Positions 10,194 to 22,632 of a stretch of DNA of 64,000 nt are shown piece by piece (the stretch's first letter is position 1; every line of letters begins with the position of its first letter). The notes beneath the pieces were generated by a model. That model saw nothing but the letters and a program-made list of their open reading frames with translations. It was not told where the DNA came from and searched no databases. The stretch is from the NCBI GenBank assembly GCA_947396885.1, contig OX377202.1:80820643-80884642 (forward strand). Direction: 5' to 3'. The position numbers were made by a program, and so were the translations under genes. Source of the stretch: Heligmosomoides polygyrus polygyrus (Eukaryota > Nematoda > Chromadorea > Rhabditida > Heligmosomidae).

Positions 10194-11101
10194 TTGGGGG
10201 GGGGGGCAAAAGTAATGAGACACCCCATGCCGTGTCCACATATCTCGTGGCTGGAGTCTGGATTCCTACTTGTTGTATTTGTATGTTTCTATGCTACTTA
10301 CTGAAGCCCATCTGAGAAGTTACCACTTCCGCCCTTTCCAGAAGCATGCCAAAAACCTCAGCCTGTCTCATGCCGAAACCCCAGTCTGACGAGTCGACCT
10401 GTGTCGCGCAAATCTCCCCCAATTCCCAACCCCGAGCAGCCTGGGCTCAATATTCACGCAGGATGAGAAGTACGTCTTCTACCTTAACCCTGCCAAGCAG
10501 CGAGTCTGGGTGATGCCTGATGAATTGTTACCGACCTTCGTTCGGCGAGATGTTCACGGCGAGAAGCATCTTTGGAGCTTTTGGGTCTGCGCCCATGGAT
10601 TGGTTTACCGGAGGCTGTTTCCCAAGAGCACCGCGATGAACTCCAAGGCCATGGTGAACGAAATAGAGGAGATGGGCCGGCGACTCGCTCTTATTCATTC
10701 GCAGCGCTTCAAGAAGGTTCTCCTCTTCGACAACGCCGCACCCCATCGGGAACAAGTAAGCACGGATAAGCTTGGCCAGCTGGGCTACGTTCACATGCCT
10801 CACCCACCGTATTCGCTGGACATCTCTCCATGCGACTACCACTACTACTTGAGCCTACAGGACCTCCTAGTCTTAAGGGACACAAGAACCCAAGCAGTCC
10901 TTGACAACCATATCGAGCAGTTGATCAGCACCAGGCTCAAGCAGTTCTGGAAGGATGGGATCAGGAAGTTGGCTGAGCGATGGCAGCAAGGTCCTTGCCC
11001 CTAATGGCAAATACACTCCTCAGCATCGTTGAGTTATAATTGAGTTATAAAGAGATAAAGATTTTTTTTCATTTTGTCTCATTACTTTTGGCCCCCCCCC
11101 C
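10194..11101 (+). mobile_element. mariner-like element with poly-G ends, internally deleted
   Basis: The left end is TT, eleven G, then CAAAAGTAATGAGAC. The right end is its inverse, GTCTCATTACTTTTGG followed by ten C. TA lies outside both ends (10192-10193, 11102-11103). The length is about 0.9 kb, shorter than an autonomous mariner. The homopolymer termini are unusual. Confidence 0.85.
10450..11003 (+). pseudogene. mariner transposase, catalytic part only
   Basis: An open frame covers the catalytic domain: SIFTQDEKYVFYLNPAKQRV (first aspartate), HLWSFWVCAHGLVYRRLFP, VLLFDNAAPHREQ (second aspartate) and MPHPPYSLDISPCDYHYYLS (third aspartate, D34D-like), stopping at 11001-11003. The N-terminal helix-turn-helix is not found upstream within the element, so it has probably been deleted. 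The catalytic part itself is uninterrupted, which makes this one of the better-preserved mariner fragments in the window. Confidence 0.85.
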
Positions 11102-11103
11102 TA

Positions 11104-12690
11104 ATATGATAGATGTCGTGGCACAGGAGCGACGGCAACCACTCGAAACATCAACCTCGGATCTAGAGAGGACACCACTTCCATCAACACTGTCAACCGT
11201 TGGTTCGTTCGCTTCAGATGTGTGAGTCACCATTCAATACTCCTTTCCTAAGTGAGCACTTATCTAGGAAACTCATAACATCTATGAATTTCTACGTAAT
11301 TTTTTCACAAACACTGATGCGATTGCTTTGCTCACCATCAATGTTCGTGAGAATGATCGAACCGAATAGAATGATCGAAAACTGATGGTGTGAAGGCGAC
11401 TATCAGAAAGACTTGCCAGTGCATGCAGTCCCTATGCACAGGAGACCTGCAAAAAAGACCAAGCGTACAAGTTCTTCTCGGACACATCAGAAAACGATGC
11501 TATCAAAGCGGGTTTCATGAAGGGCGAGAATCCGCTGCAATAATCTCGCCTATTTCCTCAAGTATGTTCGATAGGTTCAGAACATGAACAGCACCTTGTA
11601 TGCACCATTTCATGCTGGAGAAAACTTTGCCGTGACATTGTAGAGGTATTTTACATGTGCAGAAGAAGCAGAAGATGGTGCAGATGAACTATAGAAAGAG
11701 GTCAGAAAGCTTCACAAGCTGAGGTACACCAATATATCAGCCAGCATAAAAAAGTGGCAAAGAGAAGCCTGCAGAGGATGGTCATGTTACACATTGATTT
11801 ATTTTAGATAAGGATGCAGTAGTTGGACAGCCTACGGAAGGTGACAGTGCCATGCCTCCTGATGTAGGCTGAAGCACCGCTCGAACTCTACGTTCGAATG
11901 CAGCACGGAAGAGTGAACGTCGGTTGACAATCATCCAGCTGTTCGGCTGGGGAAGGGTGGGGTATGCGCAGGTTTTTACATCAATACACGGATTAGTGTT
12001 CGTGGCATACTACTGTGGAGATTAATTTCTGCACACAATACGCAGCCATCGCTGCTCATTTATTGGCTGCTGTCGTTCTGTTCGCTTGAGCACGTTTTAC
12101 ACCGATGAGGTTGCGAAGCGTAAAGGATTTCTTCGCCATCATATCAACTTCTTAGAAGAAGAGAATATGAGCAGCTGGTTATTCTAAAACGCGTTAGGAA
12201 GCAGCATTTTTCTATGCTGTAGTTTTCTGAATAAATATTCAAATAAATATTGGCCATTGGTTAGTGAAACGAGTGCAGTTCTCTCGCGCGGTTTCAGCGC
12301 TCTCACGCCATATTATTGCAGTAAGTCTGCTCCTAAGCAAACTGTTCCTATTTTTCATTGAACAACTGGCTAACCGATCATAAGAAGGCACAAAGTCATC
12401 AAGTTATAAAACTCGGGAGTTTGAGCGCATCAACCACAGTGAAGGAATACGAGGTGCCTAGGTAAAGAACAACGCTACTGAATTCATTTGGAGAAGCAAT
12501 CAATACATGGTACCTCTCGAAGCAAGCTGGACGTTTGAAAAATAGTACCTTCACATTAAAAACGAACGTTTTCCATTACAACCAGAGGCTCTCTAAAAAG
12601 GTCGTCGAAATGTAGAGATAGAGCCTAGGAAAAGACTCTATTGGTCTTTTCACGTTGCGATGCCCAACCTGAGGCCGGATTCATCAATTG
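11104..12690. other. non-coding stretch, nothing recognised
   Basis: 1.6 kb with only short chance frames. No terminal repeats, RNA genes or protein motifs were found. Confidence 0.5.
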
Positions 12691-12693
12691 CTT

Positions 12694-13025
12694 ACCCTAA
12701 GCCTTTTATACTTGCGCCGCACGCGTTCAGCCCCATAAACGTTCTGTTCAGCTTCGCTCCTAGGTTTCTCACTATCACGCGGGCAGTGTACGTCCATGAC
12801 CGCCAGCCTGCAAAACCATGATTTGGTGTGAAGCTAGAGCTGATCGTTTCATGTTGGGGACCAGGTTCAGGGGCAGTTCTTGCCATCGGACCGTCTTCGC
12901 CGTCATCCGCAGCACGTCTTTAGAACACAGGAGCTCACGGCCGCGCGTCACTGATGCTCTCCTTTCCAACTGCAGTCACGCAACTGCGCGTCAAATTCGG
13001 GGCGGGAGTATAAAAGGCGTCTAAC
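12694..13025. promoter_or_regulatory. divergent pair of TATAAAAGGC boxes around a GC-rich core
   Basis: TATAAAAGGC is at 13009-13018 on the plus strand, preceded by GGGAG. The same decamer is at 12710-12701 on the minus strand, preceded by CAAG. They face outward from a 300-bp GC-rich core. They could be divergent core promoters or the ends of a small repeat element. No gene start was tied to either. Confidence 0.35.
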
Positions 13026-13498
13026 GCTGAAAATACAGCCAAACCCCTGATATGATATTTATCTGCATCAGGTTTGGCGGCATTTTCATCGTTAGAGGGC
13101 GTAAGCGGTTGGTGAATTCGGTCCCTGGTTGGTAGGCAGAATTTTGGTTGCCGGAAATTACATAGAGTTAAACATTAGGAGAAGCATACTTCCGCTTCGC
13201 GGCTTCAATCATTTTTACTGTAATAGGAAAAGAGAATAAACTGCTGGACGAGTGCATAGCCGGATCCTTTATAAGACTTAAGAATTGCTGTTTGTTTGCA
13301 GATAAAAACTCTCCGAAAACGATTCTTGTAGCTAAAAAATAAAAGCTGTAAGAAGTTTCAGACATTATGTTTAATTTTTGACGAGGCGAATAATAAATGA
13401 TAATAAATGCTATAATATATTATTTTATGATAATAAATGCTATAATTTATTTATTATTCATTATAATTTTTTAAATCGAAAACTCACCTTGACCTTCT
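13026..13498. other. AT-rich spacer
   Basis: It contains ATAATAAATGCTATAAT repeats at 13395-13450 and no gene. Confidence 0.5.
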
Positions 13499-13800
13499 GG
13501 CGAAACGATGCCTTGACATGAAGTATTTTATTAAAACCATTTATTCATTCTTATTGAAAACTTACTTGGACACATTTCCAACCAAACTGTACACTTTTGC
13601 ATTGAACACACTTTAGAACACAGGAGTACACTGAGTGATGATATACATGGTTCAGTTTGGAAGGGGCCGATTTCATTTTTAAGGGTTTCAATTTGACTGC
13701 AAAAGTGTAAAGTTTGGTTGGAAATGTGTCCAAGTAAGTTTTCAATAAGAATGAATAAATGGTTTTAATAAAATACTTCATGTCAAGGCATCGTTTTGCC
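13499..13800. repeat. long inverted repeat, about 102-bp arms
   Basis: The arm 13499-13602 and the reverse complement of 13699-13800 are nearly identical. Both include ACGATGCCTTGACATGAAG and ACTTGGACACATTTCCAACC. The spacer is about 96 bp. The RNA would form a long hairpin. The arms cover most of the unit and no TA duplication is clear, so it may be a MITE core or a pre-miRNA-like or siRNA hairpin. An open frame runs through it on the minus strand but has no recognised domain. Confidence 0.8.
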
Positions 13801-16800
13801 ACCTTCTCCAGATAAGCCTTTGTAAAGCATTTCCCACGAAGCCCTTCAATAAAGCGTATAGCAGCGCATATCAATTTTATTAAATTCTGTTAGTGATTAG
13901 ATAGAGGTCCTGAACGACCATTCGCTCCAGAAAAATTAAACAAAACAAAAACAAAGTCGGCTAACGGCAGCTGCAATGCTTCCTTGGCGGCGCTAATACC
14001 AAAACTACGATGGTGTGCTCGCAAACATCCGTAACTATACATAACTACCGTTTCCATAGCGATATTGTTGTGTGGCTGTCATGAAAAGGAAAACGGCAAA
14101 ATGCGCGAGAATCTATTCTGTTCAAGCAGTCCATTGTTCCACAACAGGGCCGAGCCTCAAGCGTGACGTTCGAACAAGGAAGCAAAATATAAATAAGGAC
14201 GTCACTGTTTAAAACGAACCAGGACAGAGGTTGCACTAAGGGCAAGTCGTAACAGATGAAGGCGTGTTGACAGCGTTGCCAATAAATATTGCAGAAACAC
14301 TGATTGTACTAGAAGTGCACACACCGTTTGATTACCCTGTCCTCTTTTAAGCTCGGCAGCACATCTTTTTATTTATTTATTTATTTTGTGTGTGGAAACA
14401 AAACAAACAAACAATTTAAATACAGTTAACAAACGACATTTAAAACAGAAACAGCAATAAACAAAAAATTGAAGTCATCAAAACGGGTTAAACTAAGAAG
14501 CATACTTGAAGCATACTTGTGATGCATACTTGTCAACGACTGTATTGTACTGCCGCAAACAGGCAGGTAGAACGCTTTTTTCATTGAGAACTTCAACAAC
14601 TCGGTTACAGCCCGCTTAGTAGAAAATCCTAATCTTGTATGCCTTTTTGCCCTTGGGATTCTGATCTTCCACGGCTACTTCTCGTGCTAGAAGAAAAAAA
14701 AAACGAAATAAAAATCCTACACTGAAATGCCTAACATACCAGTTACCATCTTATAAACCATGATGACCAGCGTCCGTCGCCGACTTCTCCGGCGCCGTAC
14801 GCTGGACATGCGGGCCACGCCTGGCTTGCCGGCGTTGACGATGTTTGTATAACGTTTTCCGCAGGTCTTCATGATAGCATGTGCATAGATTGAAACAGAA
14901 ATGAAAATGGGTGAGGAAAAGGTCAGGTGTGAAAATACAGAAATACAGACGAAAATGCAGTAAGGGACGGATGCAAAAATAAAGTGAAAAAGGGAGGGTG
15001 AAGGTGAATGAACCCGTACCCAGAGCAAACGCACAATGTTCTCTGCTTTGCATCCCTTTGGCAGTCGGTTCATAAACACATTAGATGGGATCAACATGCC
15101 ACCGTCGACAGTTCATGCGCCATCAGCAGTAAACATCCTCGGAAGCGGTGGGCGCATCTACGTCTTTGCATCTACGAGTTTGGTGTCAGATTTGATTTTC
15201 ACTAATTTCACTACTGCATGAAAGATCTCGGATCAGATCCCCTTTGGGATTCCGAGTCGAGTTCATCTTCTATAGAATGAAGCGTATTAATGGCAGCAAG
15301 TTGTGACTGTTGCATTTTGGCAGAAAGATCAAACATTCTGTCAAACCGTTCAAAGGAACAAATATATAAATAACAAGATCGTTACATCGCTTCAGCACCG
15401 GCATCATCCATGAGGGAGCCCCTTTATCAGTGTTTTTTCGGTGCCATACTGATGTCAGCGAATGCGAGTTGAGACAGAATGACATAATGATGGTAGCAGG
15501 ACCAAAAGATAGCAAAGCAGACACTTCACCAATCGGGATGAATGCACCAGACTGGAATGGAGCACCGGGCGGAAATGGTCACTAGGCAGGAATCGAGCGC
15601 CAGGCGCGAATGGAGCAATAGTTCCTGATGTAAAAATGGGTAAGCTGACGAAAAGATGAACGTAAACGTTATGAACCACTAACTAACAGCTTGTACTTGC
15701 AATCTTTCCAGAAAAACATCACAAATAAAAAACATCACAAACAATAAAGCGAAATTACTATGGCCAGAGGTCACTGTTGTATTGGAAGATCCTCTGAATG
15801 GATCAGAAATTCGTTACCGTGTTTCCCGCACTTGCTGTCCTATGGATGGTTGTATTTCTTCTAATTCCCGGGTTCGAAAGTTGCGTACATTGTTCCATAC
15901 CGACTTTTCAGTCTCTTCATTTGTACTGCAAAACCTTGCAAACAACTTTTATTATGTTAGCTAGTATGGGCGAATAGCAAGCATAGTGGATAAATAATTT
16001 AGAGGACCTATTTTCTTATAAATTGCATTGACTTCAATATATCGTGCCTTCTTCACGCGTCAGCACTTGTTTAGATGATCAGCATACACTCCATTCTCGA
16101 GATCAATAAAACTTTTTATGTCATCGCCGTTTACCACATTTTGTTTGGGCAAGAAGTAATAACTTTTTGGCAAAATTGTTCACGAGCGCATTAGTGATAA
16201 CATTCAAAATATTTGATAGAAAGTTTCATTCATATTGTCTTTCTTCATTTCGCCTTCGAAACACTTGTTCCCCAAAGGATCTATACTGCGAACGTACCTG
16301 TCAAGAGAAGAACGAATAGTAGGAAGCAGAAACTAAAGTGGAATAGAAGCAATTCAAATATGAGCTTGATAGTCAGCAGTCACTGTCGCAGACCAGTGAG
16401 ATGGAACGCGTTTCTGTGTGCGTAAAGAAAGAGAAGAAATTACAGGGCTCGGTGCAAAGCAAACCAAAAAGTATCAGGTGTAGAAATACTTTAACATGTC
16501 TCAAATAAGAAATTCATTATTGTATCCATCATGAGCAAAAATTGTGTGTAGTTCCTTAACGTCATCACCATGTTCGACTTTCCATAACTCTTGGGATTGT
16601 GAATATGTCGTTGTGACTTTGAATGCGTCAGAACGCAGGATGGTACAATTTTATTGGGCCGACTTTTCGGCTTTATCGCATTCGACGAAACCTGAAAAGC
16701 CAGAAACGCGCAAAATTATCCCACCAAGTACCACCTGAAATTGAAGGAACAAATGCGAAGCAGCGTAAGAAAAGACCCATGTAACCGGAGCAAGAAGGCT

Positions 16801-16912
16801 CGTCTGGATGTGCAGAAATAGATAAGGCGGAAACGTCAGCGGAATAAAACTGTACTGTGTTGGCGAGCTAAAGTATTCGAAGTTACAACGACATATGACA
16901 AAAGTCATTTAA
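13801..16912. other. 3.1-kb stretch without a supported gene
   Basis: It holds an ATTT microsatellite near 14371-14386, a triple GCATACTTG near 14500-14530, and a possible minus-strand exon at 14876-14742. That exon starts ATGAAGACCTGCGG and reaches a GTATGT donor. An open block on both strands at 15036-15221 was not resolved. Nothing here can be named. Confidence 0.4.
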
Positions 16913-17272
16913 GTTTGAACACCCTATTTCTGTGTAAAGTATGGATATTGTTCCCTTTAATACTAACAGATATTTCTGAACTCAGAAATTGCTGTGCTTG
17001 TCCCGGCGAGACTGTCCCGGAGGTCTACGTATCTAATTATGTGCTCACTTTAGTGTACAAAAATACTCTTGATTTAAAAAAATACCCACATTAAGAAATC
17101 TTAATGAAACCATAAATAATCTTGAAGGTTATAACGTACGAAATAAGTCTTTATAACAAAGTAGATTCTTCTAATTTCGAAGTCGGCAGATTTCCACATA
17201 TAGATTCAAAAATATCTATTGGTATTAAAGGGAACAATATCGACACTTTACACAGAAATAGCGTGTTCAAAC
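16913..17272. mobile_element. 360-bp MITE with about 66-bp terminal inverted repeats
   Basis: The left end begins GTTTGAACACCCTATTTCTG and the right end, inverted, begins GTTTGAACACGCTATTTCTG. Similarity continues through GATATTGTTCCCTTTAATAC. There is no coding capacity. Half of a second copy lies inverted at 23271-23523. The superfamily is not assigned because the target duplication is unclear. Confidence 0.78.
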
Positions 17273-17596
17273 ATAACATAACATAACGTTAGGTTTATAG
17301 TTAGTAACAGCAACAGTTTTATAAAGTAATACAATTGTGTTTAAACATAAGTGTTACCTGTATTTTTCAATTGTAAAATTTAGTTGCTAGTGCAAGTTAA
17401 AACACATTTTTAAAAATATTTCGCCCAATACAGTACTAGCAACTAAATTAATTAGTTACCTTTTTCACTGATGAGCCTCGGGTAACTAATTATAAACATG
17501 TTTTGTATGAAGATAGAGGCGAAACAAAGCATGTTTAAGTTAGTGTTAGCTGTCGTTGTGTAGATGTAGATGATGTTGTTGTCCTTTGTTCAAAAT
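17019..17596 (+). repeat. left arm of a 0.58-kb inverted duplication
   Basis: Matches the reverse complement of 22633-23523 (minus the SINE in that arm) from AGGTCTACGTATCTAAT to CCTTTGTTCAAAAT. The arms enclose about 5 kb. This arm keeps the empty site of the SINE near 17358-17367. Confidence 0.85.
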
Positions 17597-18253
17597 TTAT
17601 TTATTTATTTATTTATCCGTATGAACGGATGCAGTTCTGGAACGTCGATAATGTCGTCGGATACGGTGTTAGCCACCGATATATATAGAGAGAGATGGTA
17701 GAATATAGAAATATGTATATATAGATATATATAGAGATATATGTAGTGAACATGTAGTAGTTCGTAGAGTGTAGTAGTTCAAAGGAGGATATAGACGGCA
17801 GCACTCAGTATATAACACAGCCAGCATGTAATGGACACAATAGACAATTTAAGTGCTGCAATATACTTTAATTTAGAGGTAAGTAAGAATCGGAAAGCAA
17901 AAAGACTTAATCATGAATATCAGTCCATGAATAATCCAGATATAGATATATAGAGAGTAGTATGTAGTGTCTAGTGGTCTGTAGAGCACATAGGGAATAT
18001 AGAACATCCTATAGATCAGAGACAATATGTAAGTATCCAATAGATGATTGAAGTATTGCAAAATACTTTTAATAGTATGTCAAAATATGAAAACGAAAAT
18101 ACTCCATCCATTAATAAAATAATAATCTTCATGTCATCATAGTCGTCTGCGAGAGATAATAAGATATTGCTTCCCATTGTCTTTTCAGGGAAACACGTTT
18201 TAATATTCTAGTAATATGTGAACTTCTCAATGGCCATAATATACAGAAGTACT
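17597..18253. other. AT-rich low-complexity tract with a degenerate tandem duplication
   Basis: An ATTT run at 17597-17617, then ATATATAG-rich sequence near 17680-17750. A diverged copy of the 17690-17895 block lies at about 17940-18075 (both have GTAGTGT...TAGAG and AATAGA..ATT..AGT..TGCAA). No gene was found. Confidence 0.5.
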
Positions 18254-19430
18254 TCAGAAGTCGGTGAATTGCAGATCTGAAAGAAAATCTCTTTGCTTCA
18301 GCCTTTTTTTAAAAACAGAAATATTTGACGACTCTAATATGTCACGTGGTAACATCTGGAGCCAGCGAGCTCCCTTATAAAACAAAGAGTCTGACATATG
18401 CATGCGACGAATCCGGCGTACTGCTGAAAGCTGGATGGAAAACCTACCAACACATCCATTACAGGGCCTAAATATCCAGTATTTTGAAGGTTTTATTTTC
18501 AGTTTACCTTTGAGAACTTTAAAACAGAAAGTAACATCGAATAGGGTGCGCCTGTAAAGTAGGCTTTTTAGACAAAATAAATTTAGTCTTTCCCTATAAT
18601 TAGGCATCGAAGATGGAACCGCAGGTGATGAGCATCTCCATATTAACACTTTAGTAAAAACCTGCCGAACTTTTTCAAGTTTCGTTAGCATTTTTCTGGT
18701 GAATGGGCTCCAAATCTGCGACCCATATTCAAGGATTGGCAGGACATACGATTTGTGCAATTTGATTCAAATAAACGGCTCATTGCATTGAACATTTCTA
18801 AGGATGCAGAAAAGAGTGGAGAATGCCTTTTTAGCAATTCTGTAAACGTGCGATTTGAAGTTTAGTTGACGATCAATGTAGATCCCTAGATCGCGCACCT
18901 CAGTGACGGTTTTAAAAAGAATGTCTTTATACATGTACGAAATGCTTGCATCTTTCCCAATATGGAGAACTAGTGATTTCGAGATGTTCACGGGAATCTG
19001 CCAGACGGAAACCCATTCCATTATTCGTTTGATAGACTGCGATAAAGCATAGCGGATTTCTGTGTTGTTGTGATGATTGTAGATTCCATAAACCTTAATG
19101 TCGTCAGCATATAACTGTACTTTAACTGACGGATGTGTTTTTAATTTTGAAGGTAAGTCATACGTGTAGATAAGAAACAGTAAAGGGGATAGCACGCCAC
19201 CCTGGAGTACTCCGCTAGTGCATGGATAGCTCTTAGAAAATGAGTTTTCAACCTTAACATGCATACTTCTATTTTCTAAATATGAGCGGAACCAGTTTAA
19301 CAATGTTCCCCGAATGCCAATGTGATTGAGTTTATGTAGAAGTTTTAAGTGGCATACTTTGTCAAAGGCCTTCGACAGATCAAAATAGATAACGTCAACA
19401 GAATGTCTTTCATTTAGGGCACCTTATTTT
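18254..19430 (-). pseudogene. CR1/Sam-like reverse transcriptase, 5'-truncated, intact 3' end
   Basis: Read from 19430 downward, the first motif is SVDVIYFDLSKAFDKVCHLK (metal-binding aspartate), then NWFRSYLENRSMHVKV, GVLQGGVLSPLLFLIYTYDL and QLYADDIKVYG (catalytic YADD intact). These are followed by VRDLGIYIDRQLNFKSHVYR, SYVLPILEYGSQIWSPFTRK and the end LKQRDFLSDLQFTDF with a stop. A single in-frame TGA at 18767-18769 breaks an otherwise continuous frame of about 350 codons. The element is 5'-truncated, as usual for this class. It is clearly younger than the CR1 copies at 4.6 kb and 52 kb. Confidence 0.88.
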
Positions 19431-19476
19431 CATAGCTTTTCAATATCATAAAATACAATTCAATTCAATTCAATAC

Positions 19477-22400
19477 AATGCAAACTAGCGGACGAGTAAA
19501 GCACCGAATGCACTTTACGATGACGTGCTTGCAGCTCTCCAGATGCCTAAACTGCTTTAGCACAATATGCCACTTTGGAGCGGCGGAGGGTGACGGCGAA
19601 GTTCATTCCGCCCTTTCTCACCCACATTCGAGTTCTCGACGCTCCCAATGGAACCACTCTGTTCAGCTCGAGAAGCACTATCGAACGGTATCAATTTCGA
19701 CCAATTTTGAAAATATCGATTTTTTGACAGCTTCTCATCGAAGACTAGGCCGCGCCAGATGGACGATGATGTCATCGAAAATCGATGTTTCCGAAATTGG
19801 TCGAGTTTGATACCGCTTCATAGAGCTTTTCGTGCTGAATTGAATGGTTTTACTATGAGTGGCGAGAACTGTTATCTGGCCGAGTAAGAGCACGGAGAAG
19901 TCCCAGCTGTCATTTTAGAGCTGCGGAGGGCAGTGGTGAAGATTCTTCCGTCCTTACTCGCCCACATTTGAGTTTTTCACACCACAGATGGTACCGTTTT
20001 GTTCAACTCGAAAAGCTCTATCGAACGGTATTAATCTCGGCCAATTCCGGGAAAATTGATTTTTTTGACAATTTCCTTCGAGGCGAGGCGCTCTTCGCCG
20101 AGCCTGCCCGGACGATGACGTCATCGAAAGTTGACGATTTCGAAAATTGCCAAATGTTCTTGTCCAAACTTCGTTCAAATTCAGCTAGGGGGTTATATGG
20201 TGGGCTGATTACGAATCCGATGTCCGTTTTTGGAAATTCCACCGATTTTGGCATGTTGCAGCCGTTTGAGGTTGGCAGGGTCAGGATCACTGACCACCCT
20301 CAGTTATCGTTGTGAGTGGTCTCCTGCCATAATCGGCCAAATGGACTTCGGCATAGTATTCGGCACCCTAAATAACCCCTGCCCTTAGAGGAAGTTTGAG
20401 CGAAATCGGTGTTCCTGTCTCGTCCACCCTCAGTTATCCAGAAGGAAACTCAAAACCTGTCGAAATCGGCGGAATTTTCAAAAACGGACGTCGGATTCGT
20501 AATCAGCGCACCAAATAACCCCCTTAATGAATTTGAACGAAGTTTGGACAAGAGCATTTAGCAATTTTCGAAATCATCGACTTTCGATGACGTCATCGTC
20601 CGGGCAGGCTCGGCGAAGAGCGCCCTCGTCCTCGAGGGAAATTGTCAAAAAATCAATTTTCCCGGAATTGGCCGAATTTATTACCGTTCGATAGCTTTTC
20701 AAGTTGAACAAAACGGTACCATCTGTTGTGTCAAAAACTAGGCGAGTAAGGGCGGAAGAATCTTCGCCGCCGCCCTCCGCAGCTCTAAAATGGCAGCTAG
20801 GACTAAGGCAGTTTAGGCAGCTGGAGAGTTATGGCCACTTCGTCGTAAAGTACCTTAGTTAGTTTGCTAGCCTACACATTCGTAGGCCGCTAGCTGATCG
20901 CGTGTTCTTGCAGTGGTCGACTGAAATCGGAAAAAATCGCGTCACACAAGGTTTGCCAGCATATTCGCACTGTCGTAATCTTGTCCTTGTCCATTCGTAG
21001 GCTAGATTGCTGTGTTTCAGCGCACCTATTGAGCTTTCTACTGCTTACAAAATGCACAAGTTGCTGCCCGAAAGATTCAAACGGGACAGAGTTATTGCGC
21101 TCAGAACACGCCCGTGCGTCAAATTTAGCACAACAACGGTCGATGTTCTCCGCGCTCTTAATCGCCCAGATTACAATTTTTGCTACTCGCAGTAACGCCA
21201 TTCAATTCGCCACCAAAAGCTCTATCGAACTGTACCAGACTTTTCCCGGCTCAAAAATTTCGATTTTTGATGACGTCATTGTCCTTCTGCCGCGGCCTTG
21301 AGCCGCCTCGCCTTTGATGCGGAATTGTCAAAAAGTCGATATTCCCAGAATTGGTCTTGATTAGCACCATTCGATAGAGCTTCTTGAGCTGAACAGAGTG
21401 GTTCCATTGAGAGCGTCGAGAACTTGGATGTAGGTGAGAAAGGGCGGAATGAACTTCGCCGTCACCCTCCGCCGCTCCAAAGTGGCATATTGTGCTAAAG
21501 CAGTTTAGGCATCTGGAGAGCTGCAAGCACGTCATCGTAAAGTGCATTCGGTGCTTTACTCATCCGCTAGTTTGCATGCCGTTACCTCGTCTAGTGCACC
21601 CGCAGCGGTCGACCAAAATCTGAAAAAAATCGTGTCACACATGCCCAACCTGCATTTTCGCACCGTCGTAACCTTGCCAATTCGTAAGATAATTTGCTAT
21701 GCTTAAACTCTTTACTAGAGCATATTACTGCCTGCGGAATCCACACGTTCCAGCCAGAAAGATTGGAAGCTGACAGAGTTATCGCGCTCCAAACACGCCC
21801 GCGCGTGCTATTTGCGAGCTGTCGCGTCCAGTCGATTGATAGGTTCGATCCTATATAAATTGTGCACATTGCACTCCAAAGTCTCGCCGGAGCAGAGTAC
21901 AGCACTTTCTGAGTAGGCGGCTGAGAATTTCTCATAAAATTCCCTAAATGCTCACTCTACAAACTGTCCCCCCCCCCTCGATTGACAGGTTCGGTCCTAT
22001 ATGCATTGTGCACGGCGCGCTCTCAGATAATTCCTGGCATGACTAGACACTTTACGCCATGCTTGAGGTACTCCGAGATCATGTAAGTCCTGGAATATAA
22101 GCTTCTCCAGTGCCTAAAAGTCTGCTCCAGTCATCTTTGACCGCCCACTGCGAAAATGTGGTGGTTTAGCGAAGTAGTATATATGGTTGTGTAGATCTCG
22201 AAGGGTCGAATCGAACGGTACCATCCGTTTCTCAAAACACCTCAAATTAGAGGAATTGTGAGCATGCAACGGTTTTCGACTCCTTGCGGCCGACAACTCG
22301 TCCGCGGCCGGCCTTCTCAATGGAGCGTAAGTTTTCAGTTTTGGCCATTTTTGACTTTTCATGTGAAATGTATATACAAAACGATGGAGCTCAATCTCCT

Positions 22401-22521
22401 GAGCTCAAATATACTCTTGGTTTTCCAAATGGATGACTTTGGGCGAGTTATAGCAAAAAGACGCAAAAACCGTAAAAGTGCGGTTTTTTCGGCGTCTATT
22501 CAAAAGACGCGTCCGGTACTG
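19477..22521. mobile_element. foldback (palindromic) element A, non-coding, left outer arm lost
   Basis: This is a nest of inverted repeats: 19478-19800 against 21250-21575, and 19950-20330 against 20470-20880, with the centre near 20400. Each arm holds a block with AGCTCTATCGAACGGTAT, AATCGATTTTTTGACA and the palindrome TGACGTCA (20116-20123, 20588-20595, 21271-21278; variant TGATGTCA at 19767-19774). The right end reads CAGTACCGGACGCGTC outward-in at 22521, next to TA, which resembles Tc1-type ends (CAGTGC..., TA target). There is no coding capacity. The left outer arm is missing beyond 19477. Confidence 0.8.
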
Positions 22522-22632
22522 TAATTTAATAGAATTAGGTAAAAAGTATTTAGATAATTATTGTATTATTATTTATTAATATTAAAATTATTTTCATAGC
22601 TCTTCAATATCATAAAATGCAATGTCACAACA

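Noticed and set aside
10043..10315. Hydrophobic ORF with a TM-like stretch
   Set aside because: It crosses the left end of the poly-G mariner (10194), so it is a chance frame over an insertion junction.
14900..15221. Possible cytochrome P450-like reading on the minus strand (MRPPLPRMF..DGA.TVDGGMLIP)
   Set aside because: Two in-frame stops, and an open frame on the opposite strand over the same bases. The likeness to a P450 segment is weak and from memory only.
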